Shown here: piece by piece, positions 1 through 6,573 of the stretch | How the letters are laid out: the number at the start of each line of letters is the position of its first letter | Position numbering within the stretch: the stretch's first letter is position 1 | Source of the DNA: Ramlibacter sp. | Lineage (GTDB): Bacteria > Pseudomonadota > Gammaproteobacteria > Burkholderiales > Burkholderiaceae_C | Reading direction: 5' to 3' | DNA length: 16,550 bases | Assembly: GCA_025351615.1 (NCBI GenBank) | Contig: JANXVP010000017.1 | Coordinates: forward strand, 1 to 16,550 | Notes under the pieces: model-generated | The model's database searches: none | What the model was told of the DNA's origin: nothing | The model's input: only the letters and a program-made list of their open reading frames with translations | Made by a program: the position numbers and the translations under genes

Positions 1-689
1 CATCAGGCGCACGGCCGCCACCGTTTTTTGAGCAGATGCTGGGCAACCAGCGTGTGCACCGCCGTCACGCCGGTGATGTCGATGATGGCGATCACGACCT
101 CGCTCTCGACGATCGCTTCCAGCACGCTCTCCATCACGACCTGGGTCCGTTCGCTGTCCAGGGTGCCGATCAGCGGCACGGCGACGATGCCTTCCCAGAA
201 CTTGATGACCGCCGTCGACAGGTCGAGCAGTTCCTGTTGCTGGCGCTCGATCACCTGTTCGCGGCCCAGCAGGTAAGCCTCGATCGTTACCAGGCCCAGC
301 TTGTCGAGCATGGTGGAGACGCCCCACATCGCCTCGGTCAGCGCCTTGGGATCTCCTCATAGGCTTTCCGCAGTGCGGCGAACAGCGGCTGCTTCAGCGA
401 CAAAACGAAAGTTGCGGTCTCGGAAGGTGAAAAGCCGGCTATCGCGCGGTTATTCGAGAGGCTGGACAGCAGGGCTCGCACGTTGTCCCAGTGCGGGCCT
501 GTGAGCTGATCGTCGTAACCGTTGCGCACGGCGGCCGACAAGCCGGAGAGGAAGGACCGAGACTGCTCCTGGACTTCACTCGCGTCGAGGTCGCGCCGGC
601 CGCTCAGGACGAGCTGGAAAATTGACCCCGCTGCCGAGAATCGAGGACTCCTGGTTCTTCAGGATGGCGGTGCGGCCTTGTGTGTTCAC
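1..689 (-). pseudogene. RsbR/RsbRD-type STAS stressosome sensor, broken by three frameshifts, 3' end beyond window
   Basis: The gene starts at a GTG (687-689) behind an AAGGAG Shine-Dalgarno. Reading begins MNTQGRTAILKNQ and leaves frame at a TTTT run (coding strand; AAAA at 618-621). The next frame carries the N-terminal sensor domain, with GFSPSETATFVLSLKQPLF typical of RsbRD_N, and leaves frame near 347-358, where one base seems missing. The third frame carries the linker and STAS domain (GTLDSERTQVVME, AIIDITGV), with both threonines that RsbT phosphorylates in this family. It leaves frame at a six-base run (24-29); with one base fewer it reads LLKTVAAVRLM, as expected. In this family the protein works in the stressosome with RsbS and RsbT, which would lie left of the window. 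Either the gene is decaying or these are homopolymer sequencing errors; the long intact genes elsewhere argue against a generally poor sequence. Confidence 0.8.
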
Positions 690-693
690 TGAC

Positions 694-713
694 GCTCCTT
701 GCGCTCAAGGAGC
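694..713 (-). promoter_or_regulatory. Hairpin that would sequester the Shine-Dalgarno of the RsbR-type gene
   Basis: On the minus strand GCTCCTTG and CAAGGAGC form a perfect 8-bp stem with a 4-base loop (AGCG). The AAGGAG ribosome binding site of the RsbR-type gene lies in the 3' arm, five bases before its GTG start. The structure is seen directly. That it blocks translation until opened, like an RNA thermometer or through upstream translation, is inference. There is no T-tract after it, so it is not a good intrinsic terminator for the ATP-grasp gene that ends at 767. Confidence 0.5.
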
Positions 714-766
714 CATTTGAAACGACTGACCGGAACCGAAGTTCATGATGTCAGTTACGGTCGAGT

Positions 767-1783
767 TCAGTTGGACGGCGGATAGATTTCCAGCAGCCGC
801 TGCTGCATGAAATGCAGCTGAGCCAGGCGCCATAAACCGATCGGCTTGTACCCTCGCCGGCGATTGGCCGCAGCAACCTCGAACAAGGTGCGCTGCTTGG
901 AAAAAATCATGCGCAATGCATGCGGCAGCCGCAGGTCCGGGTCCCAGGCCTGGATCGCTTCGGAGCCCGCGCCATTGACCTCCATGATCCGCAAGCCGCG
1001 TGCTTCCCCGAGCGCGGCCAGATCGGCAAAGCGCAGGTCGAAGCGGCCGAAGTAAAAGTGCTTCATGTCGCGCGCGATGGCGTCGATCGCCGCCGTGAGG
1101 GTCGGCGTGATGCAGGCAGCGCCGTCCCGGTACAGGCCGCCGACGCGGGTCGAACCGATGGTCGCCAGCCGGACCGATTCGCCTGCCCCGGGAACGCGCG
1201 AACAATCGACGGCCAGTTCGTGACCGGCCAGCCGCACGCGGCCCGCGCGCCGGTCGGCGCCGATCAGTTGCTGGATGGTGGACACACCATCGCCGGTGAC
1301 CCGCGGGTGGTAACGCAAGGCCAGGCCGATGATCCGGCCCTGCGCCTGGCCGGGGTGGCGCGCGTAGAAGACGCCGGCTTCGCCCTCTTGCGGCAGGTAC
1401 TCCTGCAGGATGACGGTCTGGCCTGGTGGAAATGCCAGGAAGTAAGCGGCCAGGGCGTCTGAGTCCGCGATCAGGCGCACACCGAAGCCGCACATGCCGA
1501 GGTCGGGCTTGGCGATCAGCGGGAACGCGATATCTTCCCTGGCCAGTGCCCGGCGAACGCCCGCCATGCTCTGTCGCAAGGCTGACGGCACTGCGCAGTA
1601 CCGCGCAGTCGCTGCGAGGGCGAGCGGCCCCATGCTGTCGAAGTATTCGCGCTTGGTTTCCCCGACCAGTCCACCGGACGTGATCGCCGGATTCGCCGAC
1701 GAGGGCAGGGTGATGCCGCCATGGCGCACCGAGAGCCACACCCACTGCAGCACCAGTGGCACGCAGATCAGCCATTTGGGCAT
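767..1783 (-). CDS. ATP-grasp ligase-like protein (D-Ala-D-Ala ligase/carboxylate-amine ligase type)
   Basis: About 338 residues from ATG 1783; an upstream GTG at 1831 would give 354 and overlap the acyltransferase stop by 8 bp. I prefer 1783 because MPKWL begins a hydrophobic stretch (WLICVPLVLQWVWLSV) that looks like the natural N-terminus, but neither start has a clear Shine-Dalgarno. Numbering from 1831, ATP-grasp marks are FPLIAKPDLGMCGFGV (103-118), the adenine-contact LQEYLP (142-147), FGRFDLRF (261-268) and the metal-binding EVNG (284-287). The segment SSANPAITSGGLVGETK (44-60) recurs in uncharacterised proteins of this type. ATP-grasp enzymes activate a carboxylate as acyl phosphate and join it to an amine or another nucleophile; the substrates here are unknown. 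Overlap or close spacing with the acyltransferase gene implies co-translation and a shared pathway. The hydrophobic N-terminus suggests membrane association. Confidence 0.85.
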   Translation of the reverse strand: MPKWLICVPLVLQWVWLSVRHGGITLPSSANPAITSGGLVGETKREYFDSMGPLALAATARYCAVPSALRQSMAGVRRALAREDIAFPLIAKPDLGMCGFGVRLIADSDALAAYFLAFPPGQTVILQEYLPQEGEAGVFYARHPGQAQGRIIGLALRYHPRVTGDGVSTIQQLIGADRRAGRVRLAGHELAVDCSRVPGAGESVRLATIGSTRVGGLYRDGAACITPTLTAAIDAIARDMKHFYFGRFDLRFADLAALGEARGLRIMEVNGAGSEAIQAWDPDLRLPHALRMIFSKQRTLFEVAAANRRRGYKPIGLWRLAQLHFMQQRLLEIYPPSN

Positions 1784-1823
1784 GCGCTCGAGCGTGCCGC
1801 GGCGCACGGCGCTTGCCCCGGCC

Positions 1824-2564
1824 TCAGGCACCGGTAACGCTGCGGCGATAGCGCGCCGGCAGGTCCGCCAGCCGCACCATGAGCGGCAGGTCGGCGGTAT
1901 TGAAGTGCGGATCCAGGGCCGGTGGCCCCAGCACGCGCGCGCCCAGCCGAAAGTAGGCCCGGATCAGCGCCGGCGGGTCGGCATCCAGAGCCACCAGGTG
2001 GTCGTCGCGCGGCAGAGGGAGCGGCCTGCGCGGCGCGATCCGCCAGGCTGGCGGCGTCATGTGCGTTCGACGCACCCGGTTCCAGATGCCCGCCGCGTCG
2101 AGACCGTCCTGCATCAGCGGAATGCTGGCGCAACCGATCATGGTGTCGAGCTCGTTGGTCGCCATGAACTGCGCCAGGGCGCCCCATAGCGCCAGCACCA
2201 CGGCGCCTTGCCGGTGCTGGGGATGAACGCAGCTGCGGCCAAGTTCGAGCATGCGCGGACGCAGAGACGCCAGCGGGGCGAGGTCGAATTCGGTTTCGGC
2301 GTAGGTGGTACCGGCTCGCCTGGCCTGCGCCGGCGTCAGCGCCCGATAGGTGCCCACCACTTCCCCGGACTCGCCGTGGCGCACCAGCAGGTGTTCGCAA
2401 AAATCGTCGTAGCGGTCGACATCGTGGTTGGGCAGGGGCGTGCGGAGCCGGGCGCCCAGCTCGCCGGCGAAAACCTCGAAGCGCAGGCGCTGGGCTTGCC
2501 TGACTTCGTCGACATGCCGGGCCCACGCCACAGTGAAGCCCGGATAGTTCATCATGCAAAGCAT
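1824..2564 (-). CDS. GNAT-superfamily N-acyltransferase (Acetyltransf_5, OlsB/'hemolysin'-like)
   Basis: Predicted 246 residues from ATG 2564; an ATG at 2666 would add 34 residues of low-quality sequence, and ATGs at 2555 and 2552 are also possible. The fold is that of the acyl-ACP-dependent branch of GNAT enzymes (ornithine N-acyltransferase OlsB, N-acyl amino acid synthases, autoinducer synthase-like proteins). Signs are RLRFEVFAGELGA (26-38), VVGTYRAL (69-76), MLELGRSCVHPQHRQ (105-119) and the C-terminal AYFRLGARVLGPPALDPHFN (203-222) followed by NTADLPLMVRLADLPARY. Known relatives move a fatty acyl chain from ACP to an amine; the acceptor here is not evident. No OlsA partner lies alongside; instead an ATP-grasp gene follows with overlap or near-overlap, suggesting an acyl-amine intermediate. 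It is transcribed away from the methyltransferase gene across about 110 bp. Confidence 0.85.
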   Translation of the reverse strand: MLCMMNYPGFTVAWARHVDEVRQAQRLRFEVFAGELGARLRTPLPNHDVDRYDDFCEHLLVRHGESGEVVGTYRALTPAQARRAGTTYAETEFDLAPLASLRPRMLELGRSCVHPQHRQGAVVLALWGALAQFMATNELDTMIGCASIPLMQDGLDAAGIWNRVRRTHMTPPAWRIAPRRPLPLPRDDHLVALDADPPALIRAYFRLGARVLGPPALDPHFNTADLPLMVRLADLPARYRRSVTGA

Positions 2565-2660
2565 AAGCGGTCGGCAGTCAGCGGTCTTGTAAGACGAAGC
2601 CGTGAATCGAGCAGGACGAGGATGAGGCCGCCGCCTACAAGGCGCGGCTTCGGTTGCTGC

Positions 2661-2674
2661 GACCATTAGTGGTC
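2661..2674 (+). promoter_or_regulatory. Small inverted repeat directly before the methyltransferase start
   Basis: GACCA-TTAG-TGGTC is a perfect 5-bp inverted repeat ending one base before the ATG at 2675, in the divergent intergenic region between the acyltransferase and methyltransferase genes. There is no Shine-Dalgarno at this start. It could be a small operator or hairpin, or chance; the role is inference. Confidence 0.25.
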
Positions 2675-3628
2675 ATGAACGACTTGCCGCAAGAAGAAGC
2701 CCTGGTCCTGCTCGGCCATTGGCTAGACGCCTCCGGCTACTATTTCGTGACGGTCACCCCGGCCACCCATGCGCGGGTAAACGCGCGACCAGGGGCCCGG
2801 CATGCGCGCAGCTTGCGGGAGGTGTTCGGCTGGAGCCGCCCCTTCGAAGCCGAACTGTTGCCGAAGCAGGCGGTTCAATGGCTGCGGGACGGCGGACTGC
2901 TGCGGGAGAACGACGGGTTGTTGAGCAGCTGTGTTCGATTTTCGTCGCTCGGCGCGCAACTCTACGCCCATTCGCGCTACCCCACGGATGAGGCCGACGC
3001 CGTGTTTTTCGGGCCCGACACTTATCGTTTCTCGGCGTTGATCGAGGCCGAACTGGGCCGCCAGCCGCTGCCGCTGGGAGCGCGTATTCTGGACGTGGGC
3101 TGCGGTGCGGGTCCCGGCGGCATGGTCGCGGCGCTCGCCAGCGAATCCGGCAAGCCGCGACTGGTGCTGGCCGACATCAACCCGCAGGCTCTTGTCCACG
3201 CTCGCGCCAACGCTGCGCTGGCCGACCTGAAGCGGATCGCGTTCGTGCAGTCCGATCTCTACGCGCAAGTGGAAGGCGAATTCGATCTCATCGTCGCGAA
3301 TCCGCCCTACCTGGTCGACCCCGCGGCCCGCACCTATCGCAACGGCGGTGGCCCCCTGGGCGGCGGCCTTTCCGAGCGGATCGTGGCGGAAGGTCTGGAG
3401 CGGCTGACGGCGGGAGGCCGGCTGGTCCTTTACACCGGCGCTGCGATCGTCGAGGGCGCCGACCTATTGTTCGAATCCTTGCAGGGCTTGCTGCGGGAAC
3501 GAGGCTGGGCGTTCAGCTACCGCGAGCTGGATCCGGACGTCTTCGGCGAAGAACTGGCGCTGCCGGCGTATGGCCAGGCGGACCGGATCGCCGCAGTGGC
3601 GCTGGTCGTGCAAAGACCGGGGCCGTGA
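2675..3628 (+). CDS. Class I SAM-dependent methyltransferase (MTS/HemK-like, NPPY motif)
   Basis: Predicted 317 residues from ATG 2675; a TTG at 2654 in the same frame would add seven. An N-terminal domain of about 125 residues (EALVLLGHWLDASGYYF, TPATHARVN) precedes a Rossmann methyltransferase domain. SAM-binding motif I is ILDVGCGAGPGGM (138-150), the acidic end of strand 2 is LADIN (165-169), and motif IV is ANPPY (208-212). NPPY-type enzymes methylate planar nitrogens such as glutamine amide, adenine or guanine N, as in HemK/PrmC and RsmC. The N-terminal domain does not look like PrmC, so I do not assign a ribosomal or release-factor target. The stop codon overlaps the GTG of the next gene (GTGA), so the two are translationally coupled. 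That link to a PurD-like ligase favours a small-molecule or peptide substrate, by inference. Confidence 0.85.
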   Translation: MNDLPQEEALVLLGHWLDASGYYFVTVTPATHARVNARPGARHARSLREVFGWSRPFEAELLPKQAVQWLRDGGLLRENDGLLSSCVRFSSLGAQLYAHSRYPTDEADAVFFGPDTYRFSALIEAELGRQPLPLGARILDVGCGAGPGGMVAALASESGKPRLVLADINPQALVHARANAALADLKRIAFVQSDLYAQVEGEFDLIVANPPYLVDPAARTYRNGGGPLGGGLSERIVAEGLERLTAGGRLVLYTGAAIVEGADLLFESLQGLLRERGWAFSYRELDPDVFGEELALPAYGQADRIAAVALVVQRPGP

Positions 3629-4926
3629 GGTTCTTGGGCGTCGGCGAGACCAACGACCTGGGCGCGATGTACTACGGCCTCAGGCAGCGCGGCCATGAAG
3701 TGAAGGTTTTCATCGAGGAAGCGTCCAGCCGGGATGTGTACGGTGGAATGCTCGACATGACCAGTGACTGGCGCAGCGAACTGGGTTGGCTGCGCGAGGC
3801 TGGCGGCGAGGGCGTCGCGCTGTTTGAATCGGCCGCCAAGGGCGACGAGCAGGACGCGCTGCGCCGCGAGGGCTTCCAGGTCATCGGCGGTTGCGCGCTC
3901 GGCGACCGGCTCGAAGCCGATCGCGAATTCGGCCAGCAGGTGCTGCGTGGCATTGGGATGCATACCGCGCGCAGCTACAGCTTCACCGATTACGGCGACG
4001 CGACGCAGTTCCTGCGCAGATCGCCTGGCCGCTACGTCCTGAAATTCAATGGCGCCAGCAGCCCGCGCACCCGCAACTACATCGGCGAGATGGACGACAG
4101 CGCCGACATGCTGGCCCTGCTGGCGATGTACCGCGACCATCCGATCGACGCCGGCAGTCCGGATTTCGTCCTGATGCAGCACGTGCAGGGGGTCGAGGTT
4201 GGCGTCGGCGCCTATTTCAATGGCGAAGCCTTCCTGCAACCGGCCTGCATCGACTTCGAGCACAAGCGTTTCTTTGCCGGCGACCTCGGTGAACTGACCG
4301 GCGAAATGGGGACCATCGTCAGCTATCGCGACTCGCAGCGCCTGTTCGTTGCCGTGCTGGCTCCGCTTACCGGCTTGCTGCGGGACAGCGGCTACTGCGG
4401 CTACATCAACGTCAATCTGATCGCCAACGACGACGGGCTGTGGCCGCTGGAATTCACCAGCCGCTTCGGCTATCCGGGCTTCGCCATCTGCGAGGCCCTG
4501 CACCTGGAATCCTGGGAGCAGATCTTCCTGCGCATGCTGCGGCGCGACGGCTTGCAGCTGGCGACCCGGGCCGGGTTTTCTTGCGGAGTGGTTCTGACGG
4601 TGCCGCCCTTCCCGTACCGGGACGGTTACCAGGCGTTGTCCAAGGGCGAGCCGATCTGCCTTCGCCCCGGTACCAGCGAAGAGGATCGTTCGGCGATTTA
4701 CTTTGCCGAGGTGGCGCAGGTGCGCGGTCAGTTGGTGACGAGTGGGTGCACCGGCTACGTCGGTGTTGCCACCGGCGCAGGGGCGACGGTCGAGGGGGCC
4801 TGCGAAATTGCGTACCGACGGGCCCGACAAGTGGTGGTGCCCAACCTGCGCTACCGGGCCGATATCGGAGAGCGGGTGCGGATGCACGACCTCGAGCAGC
4901 TTCGCCAGCTCAACTGTCTGGGCTGA
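3625..4926 (+). CDS. Divergent PurD-like (GARS-family) ATP-grasp enzyme
   Basis: 433 residues from GTG 3625, overlapping the methyltransferase stop by 4 bp. The layout follows phosphoribosylamine-glycine ligase. There is a GARS_N-like Rossmann start (FLGVGETNDLGAMYYGLRQR), then GDRLEADREFGQQVL (93-107) in the place of the DRxFAK region, a core lysine at RYVLKFNGASS (136-146), MQHVQGVEVGVGAYFNG (184-200), GEMGTI (226-231) and LEFTSRFGYPG (275-285). A GARS_C-like tail has GCTGYVGVATGAGATVEGA (374-392) and YRADIGER. The glycine-rich GLAAGKGV loop of true PurD is absent, and the usual E-x-N metal motif reads E-F-T. So it is unlikely to be the purine enzyme; it may ligate a different amine and acid, or have lost ligase activity. 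It sits between methyltransferase and HDO genes. Family membership is firm; substrate is unknown. Confidence 0.85.
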   Translation: MRFLGVGETNDLGAMYYGLRQRGHEVKVFIEEASSRDVYGGMLDMTSDWRSELGWLREAGGEGVALFESAAKGDEQDALRREGFQVIGGCALGDRLEADREFGQQVLRGIGMHTARSYSFTDYGDATQFLRRSPGRYVLKFNGASSPRTRNYIGEMDDSADMLALLAMYRDHPIDAGSPDFVLMQHVQGVEVGVGAYFNGEAFLQPACIDFEHKRFFAGDLGELTGEMGTIVSYRDSQRLFVAVLAPLTGLLRDSGYCGYINVNLIANDDGLWPLEFTSRFGYPGFAICEALHLESWEQIFLRMLRRDGLQLATRAGFSCGVVLTVPPFPYRDGYQALSKGEPICLRPGTSEEDRSAIYFAEVAQVRGQLVTSGCTGYVGVATGAGATVEGACEIAYRRARQVVVPNLRYRADIGERVRMHDLEQLRQLNCLG

Positions 4927-4938
4927 CAGGCGTAGGAA

Positions 4939-4966
4939 CCCTCCGACAGGCAGAGGGGTCGGCGGG
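4939..4966 (+). terminator. Weak hairpin after the PurD-like gene
   Basis: CCC-T-CCGAC pairs with GTCGG-C-GGG around a 10-base loop, giving eight base pairs with one mismatch, 13 bp after the stop. No T-tract follows, so it is at best a weak or Rho-assisted termination site. It lies just before a possible promoter for the HDO gene. Confidence 0.25.
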
Positions 4967-4981
4967 CTCTAGCGGCCTGCG

Positions 4982-5010
4982 TTGTCCAGGGCCAAAATAG
5001 GAGTTACATT
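4982..5010 (+). promoter_or_regulatory. Possible sigma70 promoter for the HDO-family gene
   Basis: TTGTCC (4982-4987) and TACATT (5005-5010) each match four of six consensus bases and are separated by 17 bp. Transcription would start about 5017, leaving a leader of around nine bases before ATG 5026. Box matches are seen; promoter activity is inference, and in GC-rich DNA such matches can be chance. Confidence 0.35.
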
Positions 5011-5025
5011 GCACCTTGAGAACTG

Positions 5026-6510
5026 ATGTACATCGCTGATCACGAATGGTCCAAGCCTGCTGATGGTTTTGATTCGCGGGTTGAAACCGCATCCAATCTC
5101 TCACGCAGCGACTGCGAGCCACGCGTTGCCATGCTGTATCGGCAGTTGGCAAACGGCGCGCCGGATGCGGCAACGAAAGCCGCAGCGGCGCAGTGCCTGC
5201 AGCAGCAGTTGGACGCTGCAGCGGCAGGTCCGCCGGATCTGCCCCAGTCGCCGCAGGACCTGATGGCATGGATGAAAGCCAATGCGCAGGCTGTCGCCGC
5301 CAACTACAGCGTTTATCTCGAACAGCGGCAGGCTGGGGCGCCGCGGCGGTTTTTCAGCAACCGCGCTCACGCGCTTCACTTCCTGCGCTCGGTGGCGCCC
5401 ACCAAGCTGGTCGATGGGGCCTGGCTTTACGGGCTTTTGCCGCATTGGCGCAACGGCCGCTTCGACGGCCTGGTTCGCACCTATGTCGAGGAACTCGGCG
5501 AAGGAGTCGCGGGGAAGAACCACGTGGTTCTGTACCGCCACCTGCTGACACGCTACGGCCTCGACCCGCTGGACGACCTGCCCGACGACCTGCACCTGCA
5601 AGGCGCGGTGCAGCTGGCTCTGGGTTGGAACGCCGAGCAGTTCCTGCCGGAGTTGATCGGCTTCAACCTGGCCTACGAGCAGTTGCCGCTGCACCTGCTG
5701 GTCACCGCGTACGAACTCAACGAGCTGGGCATCGACCCGTACTACTTCACGCTCCACGTCACCGTGGACAACGCAGACACGGGGCACGCACAACGTGCCT
5801 GTCACGGCGTCCTCGAAACGCTGCCGCGCATCGCGGACAGCTCCGGCTATTGGCAGCGAGTCCGTCGTGGCAGCCGGCTGGCTGAAGCGGGCGTTGGCAC
5901 TGTGGAGGTCATCGAGAGCTTCGACATCGAGGCCGAGGTCATTCGCATCATGTCGAACAAGAGCAGTGCCGGCCGGGGCGCGCATTCGGATTACTGCCAG
6001 GTCGCGGGCCGCAAGGTCAACGACTGGCTGTCGCAGCCGCAGCAGATTCCGGCGTTTCTGCAGGCGCTGCAGCAGGCGGGCTGGATCAAGCTGGGCGAAC
6101 CGCTCGAACAAAGCCGGTTCTGGGGCCTGCTGCGGGGCGATCGCGCCGAGATGTTCGGGGTCTTCAGCAGTTACGAGCTGCAGGTGATCCATGACTGGAT
6201 TCGCGGCGACGCCAGCGCCGACGGCCAGGCATTTGCCGCTGGCGCGGTGCCGGCCGCCCGACCGCGCCGCGCCAGCTTCCGGGCCGAGGCTCGGTTAGCG
6301 GCGGCCCGCGGGCTGGCTGCGCCGGCGGCGTGCGGGAGCGGCGACAGCGAACTGCTCGATACGGACCTGCAGGCCTTGACCGAGCAGCTGCCGCGGCTGG
6401 ACGACGACCAGCAAATGGAACTCCTGGTGCGGGCCATGTCGCCGGCACAGCACTGGACGCCCGCCGGATTGCACGCCACCCGATTGTTCTGGGAGCGCGT
6501 CAGAAGTTGA
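5026..6510 (+). CDS. Heme-oxygenase-like diiron oxidase (HDO) / iron-containing redox enzyme family protein
   Basis: 494 residues from ATG 5026; an in-frame stop at 5017 forbids a longer start, and the Shine-Dalgarno is weak (TTGAG). The helical core (about 80-270) carries a plausible diiron set: E155/E156 and H166 in YVEELGEGVAGKNHVV (the E-x9-H spacing of known HDOs), E218 in NLAYEQLPLH, and H244, D248 and H254 in FTLHVTVDNADTGHA. The last spacing (D-x5-H) is longer than the D-x2-H of SznF or CADD, so H254 as a ligand is tentative. HDOs (UndA, SznF, BesC, FlcE types) use O2 for C-C cleavage, N-oxygenation or desaturation. A second conserved-looking stretch (about 290-392) ending in SYELQVIHDWIRG follows, then an Ala/Arg-rich linker (400-436) and a helical tail. 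It is downstream of methyltransferase and PurD-like genes and probably acts on their product. Confidence 0.8.
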   Translation: MYIADHEWSKPADGFDSRVETASNLSRSDCEPRVAMLYRQLANGAPDAATKAAAAQCLQQQLDAAAAGPPDLPQSPQDLMAWMKANAQAVAANYSVYLEQRQAGAPRRFFSNRAHALHFLRSVAPTKLVDGAWLYGLLPHWRNGRFDGLVRTYVEELGEGVAGKNHVVLYRHLLTRYGLDPLDDLPDDLHLQGAVQLALGWNAEQFLPELIGFNLAYEQLPLHLLVTAYELNELGIDPYYFTLHVTVDNADTGHAQRACHGVLETLPRIADSSGYWQRVRRGSRLAEAGVGTVEVIESFDIEAEVIRIMSNKSSAGRGAHSDYCQVAGRKVNDWLSQPQQIPAFLQALQQAGWIKLGEPLEQSRFWGLLRGDRAEMFGVFSSYELQVIHDWIRGDASADGQAFAAGAVPAARPRRASFRAEARLAAARGLAAPAACGSGDSELLDTDLQALTEQLPRLDDDQQMELLVRAMSPAQHWTPAGLHATRLFWERVRS

Positions 6511-6516
6511 CAGACG

Positions 6517-6537
6517 TGGATGCCGGCCCGGCATCCA
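6517..6537. repeat. Perfect palindrome between convergent genes (likely bidirectional terminator)
   Basis: TGGATGCCGG and CCGGCATCCA are exact reverse complements around a single C, seven bases after the HDO stop. The next gene ends convergently at 6574. With the palindrome just to its right this could stop or stabilise transcripts from both sides. No clear T-tract is present. The repeat is seen; the function is inferred. Confidence 0.55.
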
Positions 6538-6544
6538 AAGTGAG

Positions 6545-6571
6545 TCATCCCGGACTTGATCCGGAATCCAG
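6545..6571. repeat. REP-like short palindromic repeat unit
   Basis: The stretch TCATCCCGGACTTGATCCGG followed by AATCCAG holds CCGGA and TCCGG separated by five bases. It resembles the widespread proteobacterial intergenic unit of the form TCATCCCGGRCTTGAYCCGG-GATCCA. With the palindrome at 6517-6537 it makes a two-hairpin intergenic cluster ending just inside the kinase gene's stop region. Resemblance to a dispersed repeat is from memory of the motif; copy number in this genome cannot be seen here. Confidence 0.5.
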
Positions 6572-6573
6572 CC

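Noticed and set aside
705..1775. A 356-codon minus-strand frame inside the ATP-grasp gene
   Set aside because: Arg/Ala/Pro-rich without motifs, while the overlapping frame has the conserved ATP-grasp residues.
1768..2559. A 263-codon minus-strand frame overlapping the acyltransferase
   Set aside because: It is the frame-shifted shadow of the acyltransferase; no family features.
3517..4887. A 456-codon open frame opposite the PurD-like gene
   Set aside because: Composition is that of an antisense shadow, and it conflicts with a protein having clear ATP-grasp features and coupled reading frames.
6220..6330. Ala/Arg-rich stretch in the HDO-family protein as a possible frameshift
   Set aside because: The frame stays open and the tail regains a helical, charged pattern; it reads as a linker rather than a break.
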